In this document: positions 31,723 through 43,422 of the stretch, piece after piece
How positions within the stretch are numbered: the first letter of the stretch is position 1
Layout: every line of letters starts with the position of its first letter
Assembly: GCA_902651635.1 (NCBI GenBank)
Contig: CACRSC010000110.1
Location: forward strand, 30,095 to 86,735
DNA: 56,641 bases
Origin: Mastigamoeba balamuthi
Lineage: Eukaryota > Evosea > Mastigamoebida > Mastigamoebidae
Direction: 5' to 3'
Translations under genes and position numbers: made by a program
The notes under the pieces: model-generated
What the model was told of the DNA's origin: nothing
Databases searched by the model: none
What the model saw: only the letters and a program-made list of their open reading frames with translations

Positions 31723-34700
31723 TTACAGCAGGGCGAGCAGGGCAACCGCGGCCGCAGCAAGCACAGTAGGCACTGCATGTGCTGAGGCACTGGCAGCACC
31801 CTCGGCGCCCACGATGATGGACGACCCGTACTCCCCCGTCTGCGCGCTCCTCTTGGCGACCGACGTGGACACCGACGTGCTGATGGTCAGCGCCTGCCCA
31901 GGGGCGATGCTCCCCCCGTCCAGCCTGAACCTGTAGCACACCGTCTTGCCCGTCGTCCCCGCGGGGCAGCTCTCCAGCGCGAACTCGAGCCCTGGCGCAG
32001 TCCCCGGGTACACGTTCACGCTGCCGCCGCTCTTGACCGCCTTGCCGGCGACGTCGACCGTGAGGACCGTCACGCCGGCGCTGAGGTCCGTGAAGACCGT
32101 GTCGCGCACGTGCACCGTGTCGCCGACGAAGAACCGCAGCGTCGGGACGGCGTCTGCAGCTGCGCTGGCGTAGGTCCTCTGCTCGCCGTCGAGCGAGAGC
32201 GTGTTGTTGACCTTGCACCAGTTCTCCAGGCCCCCCAGCGACGCCCTGATCGTCCCGTTGGCCCGGGCGTCGGCGGCGCTGCCCGACGCGAGCACGTAGG
32301 ACAGCGTGAAGCCGTCGGCGGGCGTCGTCGTGCACATCTTGCCGCTGAGCTCGGCGTGCAGCCTCCACTTCTGGACGCCCGAGACCGTCTCGAGCAGCCG
32401 CGGGTTGCTCACGTTGACGACGTTGCCCGCGACGGCGGCGACGACGAACGAGCCCTCGACGACCGAGAAGCCGCTCTGGATGGCCGACGTGGCCATCACA
32501 AAGTCGACCGAGGGGTGCGTGCCGTCGGCTCCGAGGGCCACGGCGCCGCGCTCCATGTAGGCCCACAGCAGCGTCGGGTCCAGCGACGACACGGTCGACG
32601 ACAGCGACAGCTGGCGCTGCAGCACCACGGCGAACGACAGCGTCGCGTTGGAGCGCCTGTTGACCGTCTTGCCCGCGAACGGGAACGCCTCGCTCCACGA
32701 CACGAGCACGCTGAACTCGATGCTGTACTGCCTCTCGCTCTCGGTGATGCGCGGGTACGCGCTCCGCATGAGGCTCTGCAGCGGGCTGCTCGCCGTCGCG
32801 GTGAAGCCCGTGGCCGTGGAGGTGGCCGCCAGGGCCGGTCCGAAGGCGTCGGTGGCGGGGTTGTGGAACCACGCGGCAAAGTCCCAGCGCGGGGGGTAGA
32901 GCTGCGGGAGCTCGACCCTGACGGCGACCACCTCGCCCGCGATGGACGTCGACAGCACGGGCGGCTCCTGGAACGCCTGCGGGTCGACGAAGGACGGCAG
33001 GCTGGCGATCGTGAAGCTCACGTTGTGCTCGAGCGCGTAGATCCTCCCCACCGTGTTCCTGACCATCACCACGGGCACGAAGATCCCCACCTCGATGTAC
33101 GCGTGCGAGACCTCGCCGCCATAAGCTGCGACAGCGGAGAGACACGCGTGAGGCTCATGGGTCTCTCAGGGGAAGCGAAGGGAACGCACGGTAGCTGATC
33201 CTGGTGTTGCCGTTGTCGCCCCAGATGACGATGACCTCGGCGGCTGCGAACTTGCTGTCGCTGATCTCGACGTCGATGGCGCGCACGGGGTCGCTGCCGC
33301 TTCCAGCGACGGTGTAGCTCGCGGGCCTGGCGGGGTGCAGGAGGCTCATGAGGTCCCTGACGAAGGCGGTCCTGCGCTCGGCCGGCAGGTCCTCGAGCCC
33401 CAGCGTCGACATGGCGCACGCCGAGCGGAACGACGTCGTCCCGGGGACCTCCTGCCTGACAAACGCCTTCCCGATGGCCATCGACGGCGCCGAGCCCGCG
33501 GCGGCCAGCAGCGGCACGTCCTGCGGCGTGTCCTGCGGGTTCACGGCGAACTCCACGACCGAGAGGCTGCGCGGCAGCTGGAAGTCGAGGCCCTGGAACG
33601 CCGCGGGGGCGCTCGCGTGCGACAGCACCTGCGTGACCGCCTTGGCCGACTTGAACGCCGCGCCGCAGAGCGTGTTGAGCGTCGTGGGCTCCGTGCCCGA
33701 GAGGAGGCCCCAGAGCGTCGGGATGAGGCCGCCCATCGTGACGAACGCGGTGCCCTGGTTGGCCAGCGCGGTCATGTCGGCGTAGCGCAGCGTGAGGTCG
33801 GGGAGGTTCCTGTACGAGGCGCTGCCCGTGACGACGAGCACCGTGCCGTAGCTCCCCAGCAGCAGCTCCCGCGGGAACGAGAACCCCTTGACGCAGCGCG
33901 GGAACGTGTAGTTGCGGCTCGTGTAGCCCGCGGCCGCCAGGGCCTCCTGGTAGACGTGCACGACGTCGGGCAGGCCGTAGCAGCTGCTGCCGTCCATGTC
34001 GACGATGAACACGTCCTCTGCCTTGGGCAGCACAGCCCTCGCCCACACCGGCGCGTGGCCCACCTCGGCGCCGCCGCTGGCGATCCTCAGGTACGCCACG
34101 TAGTCCTTGTTCTCAGACCCGTAGAACGACACGGTGAACTCGACGGCCTGGCCGGCGGAGACGCTGGCGACGACAGACGGGGAGACGCTGAACGCCAGCG
34201 AGTTGTTGACGTAGAGCGGCGCCGCGACGGAGGAGAACGCCAGCGTGACGTTGCTGAGGGCCCTGTACGCCCTCATCGTGAGCCTGAGCGCGTGCGTCCT
34301 GTTGACCTCGACGACGGAGAAGCTCAGCGCCTGCGGCTCGAGGAACAGCGCGGGGTCGAGCGCCCTCGCGACGTCAACGCGCCCTGCGCCCGTGTCGAAG
34401 GGCGACGCCATCACGGTCCTCGCCGAGTTGGCCGAGACGTTGGTCGTCGCCGTCGTCATGAGGGCGCTCTTGACCTCGGCGGCCGTGAACTCGGGGTGCC
34501 GCTGCCGTATGAGCGCCGCGATGCCCGCGACGTGCGGGCACGCCATCGACGTCCCCGAGCACGGCCCGAAGCCGAAGTGCGCCTCGGCCCCGGAGCCCGT
34601 GCCGTAGCCCTGCGCCACGATCTGCGAGCCCGGCGCGGAGACGTCGGGCCCGAGCGTCATGTCCGTCGACGGCCCGCGGCTGCTGAAGTCGGCGACGACG

Positions 34701-36591
34701 TCGGCGCCCGCCGAGGGCCCCGAGGTGACCTCGAACCTGATGGGGAGCTCGGGCGTCGTCTTCATCATGCCGAGCAGCATGTTGCCCGCGCCGTTGGAGA
34801 CGCCGACGACGGCGAGCCCGCGCGCGTCGTCGAACGTGTTGTCGAGGATGAGCTCGTCCCTGTTGATGACGATGAGCATCGACGCGCCCGCCGCTGCCGC
34901 GTTGTCGATCTTGGTCTGCGCGGGGCAGACGAGCCTGTAGACGACGACGGCCCTGCCGCTGTAGTTGCCCTCGAGCGGCCTGCACGCGAAGCTGTTGGTC
35001 TTGGGCGCCGCCAAGGCCGTGATCCAGCCCTTGGTCGCCGACGTGGCCACCTGGATGCCGACCTTGGCGCTCTTGATGTCGGGGAAGAGCGGCTGCCACG
35101 CGGGCTGCGTCGACACGCCCAGCCACGAGCTCTTGGCCGTCGACGAGGCCGCCACGCGGATGCTGGTGGTCTCGGGGTGGTCCATCGTCGTCAGGTAGTT
35201 GCCGCTGTTGCCAGCAGCGTAGACGAAGACGACGTTGCGCTCGAGCGTCGCGCGCTGGCTGAACACCGAGATGACGCCCCTGCTGTCCTGCATCGCCGTG
35301 TCGCCCCACGAGTTGCTGATCACGTGCGCCCCGTCGTTCACAGCGTCCTCCAGCGCCGCCAGCAGCTCGACGCTGCGCGCCACCGTCGCCCTGCCGCGGC
35401 CGTCAGTCGAGCGGTCGAGCTGTGAGACGGCGGGCGTCGTACCCGGCCCTGTTGACGTAGAAGACCCTGTAGTTCATGACCCACGCGTACGGCGCCATCC
35501 CGCTGATGTTCCGAGGCCCCTCGGCCGTCTCGATCGTCACGGGGACGCCCGCCGCCGTTGACGACGTGCTGCGGTGCGAGTGTCAGAGACCGTGGGCCCT
35601 GCGTCGGTGTGCAACAACGTACTGCACGCCGTGAGAGGACTTGCGGGGCCCGGGCCAGCTGTGCGTGTCGTCGTCGGCCGCCGGGTCCAGCGGGTTCTGG
35701 TACAGCCGCGAGACGACGAGCTTGGCGTTGCAGTTCTCCGTCTCGCCGCGGCCGGGGGCGGGGATGTCGTCGGGCCAGCTGAAGCCAGCGCCCGACATCA
35801 TGGGGACGTCCTTGTTGGTGCCCCCGTCCACCACCGCCACCTTCATGCCCTGGCCCGCCCTCTGGGGCAGCAGCTCCGTCCACGCCGAGGGCAGCCCCAC
35901 CAGGGGCCCCGAGGCGAAGAGGCTCTCCTGGTACGTGCTGTCGGGCCAGGCGTTGACGACACCGGGCAGCGACCGCATGCGCTCCACCACGTGGCCCACG
36001 TCGTCGGTGCCAGCGGGCACGTTGACGGCCACCGCGTTCAGCACGGTCGTGAACCGAGCCTCGCGCCTCGCGCCGCGCTCCAGCAGCGACTCGGACAGCT
36101 CGAGGCCATCGCGCCTGCGGGGAAAAAACACCCGGATTTTTCAGGTCCAGATAACGTAATTCGGCCGCAATTGGAATAATTTTCCTGCACGGCCCAACAA
36201 AGGGACTTGCGTGCAATCCCAGAAGGCGTAGGCCTCCGCGCTATCCCGCGCTTTCCCCTCGAGCCGGTCGCCATAGCACGGAAAAGCGCAAAAAGCGAGG
36301 AAAACCGGCAGGAGAAGAAAAAAAGGCAGGGCGTCTCAGCCAACCGCCCCGGGGTGATGCGAGACAGGCGCGGTGTGGGCGCGAAAAACAGCGCAGAGGC
36401 TCGCACTTGAGGGTGTGGAGGAAGCGGTCCTGGATGGCACGGGCAGAGGACGAGCGGTCCGAGCGGGTGAGGCCCGCCGGGGGGTCCTCGAGCTGCACGA
36501 TGACGCGCCGGGGCACCTCGGCCGCTGTGGCAGCGACAGCGAGGGCGGCCAGCACCGCGGCGACAGCGAACAGGGCTCTCGCCTGCGACAT
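31723..36591 (-). CDS. GPI-type subtilisin-like serine protease (S8)
   Basis: Secreted subtilase. The start at 36591 gives a signal peptide (MSQARALFAVAAVLAALAVA), then an I9-type propeptide (RRVIVQLEDPPAG; FTTVLNAVAVNVPAG). Catalytic Asp in KVAVVDGGTN. Catalytic His in SSHGVH/TSSTAAG, created by splicing across 35630-35578. Oxyanion Asn in ISNSWGD. A PA-like insert follows the core, and catalytic Ser is in SGTSMACPHVAG. Long beta-rich (Fn3-like) C-terminal domains follow, ending in AHAVPTVLAAAAVALLALL, a GPI-attachment-type tail. Introns at about 36409-36119, 35630-35578, 35470-35431 and 33204-33135 are GT-AG. About 1,470 residues, larger than typical plant subtilases (about 750). All triad residues present, so likely active at the cell surface. 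A decayed first-exon copy lies upstream. Confidence 0.92.
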
Positions 36592-37189
36592 GGGCTCCGG
36601 GAGGAGGCTGTGGAGGGAGAGTGGGCTGTGCGTGGGGGGGTTGGGGTTGGGTTTCCGGGGGATGGAGCAGAGTGCTGGAGCTCCCCCTGTGACGAGGTTT
36701 AGTTGGTTGTGAGGTGCTGCAGGTACACAAAAGGGCCAGTGCCAATCACTCAGCGATATCACGTGATGCAAGCACCGAAATCTCTCTGCTTCAGGGACTG
36801 CACATTTCCGCCTTTGGTTTGTTTTTGGACGTGCAAAATCGGTCTTCCTTCTTCGGCCACAGAACAATCCCGGGCCAGGCTCTTCCGGAGCCCCCGCTGC
36901 GGTGCTGGCAGTGCCTTCTGATGCTGGCCGGGCACACGGCCTGTGCTGCCGGCAGCGGAATAGTGCTGGATTCATCTGTCGCCCAATAGTTCTGAGACGT
37001 GGCATTGTTTGCGAATAGTGTAACTCCAAGATCGGGAGACCCCTCCCTTGGCGCCGCCCCGTAAGACCAGCCCCCTGAGAAGCATGTTCGCTCTTGGGGC
37101 AGTCTGCAAAGTCGAACCCATCTCCTCCTCTACGGTGAGGTGACCGTCGTCTTCGCGCTGCTCCCAGTCCCTGTCTCTGACAGAAAGGT
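36592..37189. other. Subtilisin 5' flank
   Basis: Upstream region of the subtilisin gene. It contains the first copy of the duplicated promoter block. No separate gene seen. Confidence 0.5.
36754..36773. promoter_or_regulatory. Conserved CACGTG-core site upstream of subtilisin
   Basis: The word CGATATCACGTGATGCAAGC occurs here and again, identical over all 20 bases, at 37490-37509 inside a duplicate that has otherwise diverged. The palindromic TCACGTGA core matches the E-box class bound by bHLH factors. It lies about 165 bp upstream of the subtilisin ATG. Confidence 0.5.
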
Positions 37190-37700
37190 GAAGATGTGAT
37201 CGAAGCAAGGTTCTGGATGGCACAGGCTAAGGACGAGCAGTCTTAGGCCACTGAGGGTCCTCGAGTTGCCCGACACAAGACAGACGTGACAAGGGCCAGT
37301 GCCATTGTGACAGCGAGCCATGGCCACGGGCAGCTACAGGAGCACCAGAGACAGTGGAGGGATGAATGGGAATGAAAGTTGGGTTTGGGCTACCGTGGGG
37401 ATGAAGCACAGGTGTTAGTGGAGCTCCTCCTGTGTCGAGGTTTAGTTTATTGGGTGCTGCAGGTGAGCAAAAAGGTCAGTACCGATCACCGATATCACGT
37501 GATGCAAGCGGTGAGTCCAACGCTCTTCAGGTACTGCAGTGCTCTTCCGGAGCCTGCGTTGCGATGCATGCGATGCTGTCGGGAACTGCACACACCGCTT
37601 GAATTTCCGACAGCAGCTCAGTGAGTGGTCTCTTCTGTAGCCAGTGTTTGGACCACCGTGGCATTGGCCAGAATTGGTGCAACTACTGGACCTGCACTGA
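37190..37700 (-). pseudogene. Decayed duplicate of subtilisin exon 1 and promoter
   Basis: Bases 37206-37465 align with 36427-36725: shared words include CTGGATGGCAC, GGTCCTCGAG, GGCCAGTGCC, GAGGTTTAGTT and GTGCTGCAGGT, roughly three-quarters identical by eye. Similarity continues through the E-box-like site (37490-37509) to about 37690. In the copy the signal-peptide frame is broken and the ATG is lost. It is a tandem 5' duplicate about 740-780 bp upstream of the live gene, with no protease body. Confidence 0.75.
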
Positions 37701-37954
37701 GCAGATCGGGCTTGTCTTGTGCCCTCACGGCCCAGGCCTCGGGCTCCCCTAACACGTTCCGTTCGCAAGGGCCCTGGGAATGGCGTGCCCGCCACACCCG
37801 CACTCGGCCGCCAACAAGGCGCGCACCAACGAAGAAACGCACAACGCACCATCCTTGTCGTCGCGAGTTACAGTGGCATGTTCCTAACAGGGGCCCCTTC
37901 CTCACGCCATTGACGCCAACACCGCCAGGCCCGCCCCGAGATACCTGCACGCGG

Positions 37955-40208
37955 TCAGCGCTTCTTGGGTAGGCTCCCAAAGTCGGGCTCCATGTCTTCC
38001 TCGACGTCGGCCATAACCAGCGGGTTGCCACCCTCGTCATCGTCGTCGTCGTCGTCGGCAGCGGCGTCTGCGTCCTTCTCGTCCCCACTGTCGTGGTGGT
38101 GGCTGCTGGCCTTGGCGGGCACCATCCATCCGTCGTCGTCCGCTGCCTCGCCCCAGAACCCGTCGTCCACCTCGCCCGGCTACGGCATCGGCTTGCGTGA
38201 GTTGCGATACCGAGGCGAGAAAAGCGGAAGGGAATGTGCGCAACCACAAACGAGTCCACGTCCGAGACCGGCTTAGCCTTGTTAGAAGCCATGCGCTTCA
38301 GCTCCTCGATTGCTGAGTGGGACGGGTCAGACACAAAAGGGGGCAAGAGTCAGCTGGGGCCGGCAACGCACTTGACTTGGTCTCCTCCTTCTTCTGCTTC
38401 TTGGACTCGGGCTTCTTGGGCTCGGGCTTCTTGGCAGCAGGCTTGGGCTCCTCGGGCTTCTTCTCCGCCTTGGGGGTCTCGGCCTTGATCGCCTCGGCCC
38501 TCTGCTCGGGCTTGGCGGTCTCAGGCTTCTTCTGCTCGGCGACAGCGGCAGCCCTGGGTGCCTCAGCCACCACAGAAGCCTTCTTATCCAGCCCGACCAT
38601 GGCCTTGCCAAAGGCAAACAGCTGTGCTGCGCGCGAGGGCTCCGCGCTGCCCTCCTGGGGCCCGGGTGCTGCCTGCGTCTCCTGGGGCTCCGCCTTGCTC
38701 GCGGGCACCTGCTCCGCGACCACTGGAGGAGCAGCCACCGCCGCTGCTACTGCTGCCGCCGGGGCCTCGGGCCGGGGCTCCTGCGGTTGCTGCGGCTGCT
38801 CCTGGGCGGGGGGCTGCTGGCTCTGCGCAGAGGTCTCCTTCTCCCTCTGCCTCGCGCGCGGCGAGTGCAGCGGCGACTGCAGTGCCGCCGCCGTGGCCGC
38901 CGCCGCCGCCGCTGCCGCCGCGGCCTCCTTCTTGCTCTTCTTGTCGACGGCGAGCTGGCGGACGTAGCTGTCGTAGTCGATCTCGTGCTTGAGGAGGGCC
39001 AGCTCCTCGGTGACCATGCGCGCGTCCTCCTCGTTGCGCTGCAGCTGCGCCTGCATCGCCCGCCGCTGCAGCGCCAGGAACGGCAGGTTGAAGAACGCCG
39101 CCGCAGCCCGCAGCCCGTAGGCGTTCTTCATCGACGCCTCCACGTACGTCACGTGCTCGCGGCACGTCTGGCAGAACGCCTCGGCCTCGGCCTCGCTCAC
39201 CACCCTGTTGGCCGCCATGTCCCGGAAGTTTGCCTGCGTTGCGTCAGAGCAAAATTCCAGGAATTGTCCGCGAATTGCGGGAGGGGAGAGAGGGCCACGC
39301 GCGGGGACGCACGACGACGAGCGCGTTGAGCGTGGGCGGGAGCTTGGGGAGCTCCCGCTCGATGTACTCCCACGTCCAGCGCTTGGTCACGTCAAACACA
39401 AACACCACGCCGTCGGTCCCTCGCATGACGTTGACAGTCGCTGCGCAGGCGGCGGTCAGCACACAAGAATAGGAAATGCCGGGGTGACGTGTGAGATCTA
39501 TGGGGGGAATCTAACTGGCGTCAGCGACGGCGAACTTGGCTGCCGGCTGCTGCGGGATGCCCGGGACGGTGCCCGGCGCCTGGGCGGCCGTGGGAGGAGA
39601 CATCGGCTGTGCGGCGTCCCCGCCTTCGTCCTCCTCCTCCTCCTCCTCGTCCTCGTCGCCCTCGGCCTCGGGCGTGTTGGAGAGCTTGAGGCCGTCGCGG
39701 GTCTTCTTCTTGCGGCCCTTGTCCACCACATCCCACACCTCCACCTTGACGACGTCGTCGGTCGCTGCGCAGAGTGCCCCACCCACAGCGTGAGCTGCAC
39801 GTCCGCCCATCCGCAGATTCCGCAGATTCCGGTATCTCGATGTGTGACGTGGAATTCGTGGTGTCAGCGGGGGTCAGCGGCGGGCGCACTCTTGTAGTTC
39901 CAGTTGATCGTGGCGACCTGGATCTCCGCGGTGGGCGTGTACGAGGCCGTGAAGCCCAGCCCCTGCAGCCTGCGCCAGAGCTGGGTCTTGCCCGTGTTGC
40001 GGTCGCCCCTGATCACGACCTTCACTGCAGATATTTTTCCCACACCGTACCCGCCGCCCCCTCCTGTGAGAATCACGCGGCGGCGGCCACGCGCACTGTT
40101 GTAGTTGGTGCCGCGCGAGAGCTTGTGCTTGAGCTCCCAGTCGACGGACTTGACCTCGCGGGAGTTGAGGGCGTCGACTGCCGCTGGAGACCCTTGCTCG
40201 TTGCCCAT
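37955..40208 (-). CDS. RABL6: RABL6/Parf-like small GTPase with long C-terminal extension
   Basis: Rab-like GTPase of the RABL6 (PARF/C9orf86) family. The start at 40208 reads [15 protein letters not shown]. Exon 2 gives [20 protein letters not shown] (P-loop GDRNTGKT), then [12 protein letters not shown]. Exon 3 gives [19 protein letters not shown], almost the human [12 protein letters not shown]. Exon 4 gives [20 protein letters not shown]. Exon 5 gives NFRDM, then [20 protein letters not shown] (human AESSMKNSFGLKYLHKFFNI). As in human RABL6, the GTPase core diverges from classical Rabs and lacks a prenylation Cys. The C-terminal half is Ala/Glu/Lys/Pro-rich, ending in an acidic block with [19 protein letters not shown] (human GGNPMVAGFQDDVDLED). 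Seven exons, GT-AG introns (40096-40025, 39889-39765 and others). About 560 residues. Confidence 0.93.
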
Positions 40209-40238
40209 CCCTTGGCAAAAAGCGCGCACTACGGCGAG

Positions 40239-40246
40239 TTTATAAA
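40239..40246 (-). promoter_or_regulatory. TATA-like box of the RABL6 gene
   Basis: Palindromic TTTATAAA about 31-38 bp upstream of the RABL6 ATG, in an otherwise GC-rich context. A short 5' UTR is implied. Confidence 0.4.
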
Positions 40247-40830
40247 GTAGCGAGCAGACAGGCGGAGATATTACCAGGACTGAAATCTATCAAAAGTCCT
40301 TTTTCTCACCTGACTTCGGACAAAGCGTCACAACGGAGCTTGCACGCGCTCGGCGTCTGGTGAGCCCGAGCTGTGTAAGAAACAGATGGATCGTATGACA
40401 AGCACCAGGCGGCGTCCATTGTGCTTTCTTACCCCCTCTCCCGTAAGTGGAAAACCGCCCTACCTGAAACGGTTCAATTGACCCGTGTCTGAACTGAGTT
40501 CATGTACCCCACCGTCTAACGGTCCACTGTAGTATTCACGCTGCCGCCCAACAGCGAAGTTCTTGGATCTCATCAACGGGTATCCAGGCTGGGAACAACC
40601 ACCCGTCGAGCTGAAAGATGTTGGGCTGTCCCCGGGTAACATGTATGAAGCCCAGCGCATTGTAGTATACCCGACACGGTTATCATGGCACCAGCAAAGC
40701 GCCTAATGACACCATGGCCTGCGTGCTGTTGTGAGTGTGCAAGTGCTTGTGTTTATTGGGCGTATGCTCCCCAGAGCTGCTTGCGCACGAGCCATGTTGA
40801 AGCTCGGGGCGCTGCGGGGCTGCGGCGGAC
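40247..40830. other. Intergenic; unassigned 66-codon frame
   Basis: Lower-GC spacer between the HSP60 3' end and the RABL6 promoter. A minus-strand frame at 40460-40660 contains NFAVGRQREYYSGPLDGGVH and does not look random, but no family was recognised and it lacks flanking exons. Possibly a relic. Confidence 0.35.
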
Positions 40831-42621
40831 TCAGTAGTCGCTGTAGTGGGGCAGGGGCTGCGGGCCGTTGCTCTGGGGCTGCGCGTCGACGACGGGGCGG
40901 TCGACGACGACGGCCTCGGTGGTGACCATCAGCGAGGCGACGCTGGCCGCGTCGACAAAGGCGGTGCGGACGACCTTGGTGGGGTCGATGATGCCGCGCT
41001 GGACCATGTCGACGTACTCGCCCGTCTGCGCGTCGTAGCCGTGCGTCTCCTTGGCGTTCTCGAGGATCTTCTGCACGACGACGGCGCCCTCGACGCCCGC
41101 GTTGCTGGCGATGGTCTTGGCGGGCACCCTGATGGCGTCCTGGACGATCCGCACGCCGACGTTCTGGTCGAAGTTCTTCCCCTTGACGCCGTCGAGCGCC
41201 ACGCTGGCCCTCAGCAGCGCGCAGCCGCCGCCGGGCACGATGCCCTCGGCGACCGCGGCCTTGGTCGCGTGCACGGCGTCGGTGACGCGGTCCTTGCGCT
41301 CCGAGACCTCGACCTCGCTGGCCCCGCCGACCTTGAGCACCGCGACGCCCCCCAGCATGCGCGCCAGGCGCTGCTGCAGCTTCTCGCGCTCGTAGTCGCT
41401 CGTCGCCGCCTTGAGGTTCGCGCGTATCTCCTCGACGCGGTCGGCGACGGCCTTCTTGCTGCCGGCGCCCTGCACGAGCACCGTGTCCTCGGACGTCATC
41501 GTCATGCGCTTGCAGGTGCCCAGCTGCTCGGGCTTCACGTCCTCGAGCCGCATGCCCGCCTCGTCGGCCACCACGACGCCGCCCGTCGTCGCCGCGATGT
41601 CCTGCATCATCGCCTTGCGGTTGTCGCCGAAGCCCGGCGAGCGCGCGGCGGCCAGCGGCATCCCGCGCAGCCGGTTGAGCACCAGCGTCGTCAGCGCGTC
41701 GCCGTCGACGCCCTCGGCGATGATCACCAGCGGCCGCTGCACGCGGGCCGCGTGCTCCAGCACCGGGATCAGCGACTGCGCGCTGCTGATCCTCTTGTCG
41801 GCCAGCAGGATCAGCGGGTCCTCGTACTCCTGTACAGTACGGGCCGGTGATGACGTGTGAGTTTCAGATTTGTGTATCTCTCACGCCGGTAGGGGAGAGA
41901 GAGGGGCTCTGACGCAGATCTGGCGCTTGGCGTCGGTGATGAAGTAGCGGCTCAGGAAGCCCGAGTCGAACTTCATGCCCTCGGCAATCTCGAGCTCGTC
42001 GTGCATGGTCTTGCCGTCCTGTGGTGACGCAGAGCCCCAACCCGCGGGTGAGATATGTCCCGCGATTTCAGCGGCGTGACGTTGGCGGCTGTGACGTGGT
42101 GCAGGCATAATTCTCAGAGTGTTGTGGTGTGCGGGATGGGGCACCTGGACAGTGATGACGCCGTCCTTGCCGACCTTCTGGATGGCGTCGGCGATGAGCT
42201 GGCCGATGGCCTTGTCGTCGTTGGCCGACACGGTCGCGACCTGCCTGACCTCGTCCTGCGACGAGATCTGCTTGCTCATGCGCCTCAGCTCGGCCACCAC
42301 GCGCTCCGCCGCCGTCTCGATGCCCCTGCGCACGTCCGTGGGGTTCATCCCCGCCGCCACCGCCTTGCACCCCTCGCTCAGTATGGCCCTCGCCAGCACC
42401 GTCGCCGTCGTCGTCCCTGCGAGCGGAAAAAAGAACGATGAGCTGTCATTGATGTGGGCGTGGGGTGCGTGGATGTGGCAGTGGAAGTTGGAATTCAATT
42501 GGAATGTGGGCTGCCGGGTGGCTGGTGGGGTTACCGTCGCCGGCCTCGTCGTTGGTCTTGGAGGCGACGCCCTTGACGAGCTGGGCGCCGAGGTTCATGA
42601 GGGGGTCGCGGAACTCGATGG

Positions 42622-42652
<31 letters not shown>

Positions 42653-42951
42653 CTTGGGCGCGCCGTACGACTGCTCCAGCGCCACGTTGCGGCCCTGGCG
42701 ACGGAGGAGGCGTGGTCAATGAAAAAAGAAAAGGCCGCTGCCGAAGGGAATCGCGTGGGCTGCTGCGTGGCACAACACGCGCGTACCTTGGGGCCCAGGG
42801 TGGCGGAGACAGTGTCGGCGAGGCGGTCGACGCCCTTGAGGACGGCGGCGCGGGCCTCGGAGCCCCAGCGGATGTCCTTGCCGGAGCTGGTGGACGCGCA
42901 GCGCGCCTGAGAGCGCGGGCGAGAGACGTGGGAGGAGAGCAGCATCGACAT
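40831..42951 (-). CDS. HSP60: Mitochondrial chaperonin HSP60
   Basis: Group I chaperonin of the mitochondrial matrix or a related organelle. Start 42951 with good context (CACCATGTCG). The N-terminus [20 protein letters not shown] is Arg/Ser-rich without acids, a typical presequence, before [15 protein letters not shown]. Family blocks follow: [91 protein letters not shown]-like [23 protein letters not shown] and [20 protein letters not shown]. Five exons, GT-AG introns. About 570 residues. The usual Gly-Met-rich C-terminal tail is missing, replaced by [14 protein letters not shown]. Head to head with RPLP0. Confidence 0.96.
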
Positions 42952-43422
42952 GGTGACGCACGCACGCCGGAACAACCAATGAAAAAGGTGTAGGGCCCGT
43001 GTTCGCCTGTGCAGGATCTGCTTGATCCACAGGCAAAATATCTCCGCTTGATCCCAACCGGTGCCGCCTCCTCCCATTGGAGCGCAGTAGCGTCCGGGCA
43101 CAGTGATCGCGCATGACGTAGCGCATGGGTGAGGCCCTGGAGCTTTACGTGAGGTCTATTCCAATTCCATAGAATTGCCCCTCTGTCGGGAGAAGATCCC
43201 GGCCGGCGAGAGATGTCTAGGTGTTCCAGCGTGGTGAGGGCTGGCGGTGGTGCGGTCCCGCGCAGAGGAACGCCGGGTGCGAACAGAGGTTTTTCTCGGC
43301 TGTTGATGTCAACTCTGACGTAAATGGGGGCGCGCGGGGCGTGATTTTTGGGGGGTGTTTTGGGTCCCGGTCTTTCTTTCAGCCCTCTGTGCCTTAAAAG
43401 AGCCCCGTAGGAACCACAGAAG
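42952..43422. promoter_or_regulatory. Bidirectional promoter region, HSP60/RPLP0
   Basis: About 470 bp separate two divergent, presumably highly expressed housekeeping genes. No clear TATA. Pyrimidine-rich sequence CTTTCTTTCAGCCCTCTG lies just before the RPLP0 ATG, as in ribosomal-protein (TOP-like) initiation regions. Specific sites not resolved. Confidence 0.5.

Noticed and set aside
33335-35425. 696-codon plus-strand open frame
   Set aside because: Antisense of the subtilisin; composition is the mirror of GC-biased codons and no motif is present.
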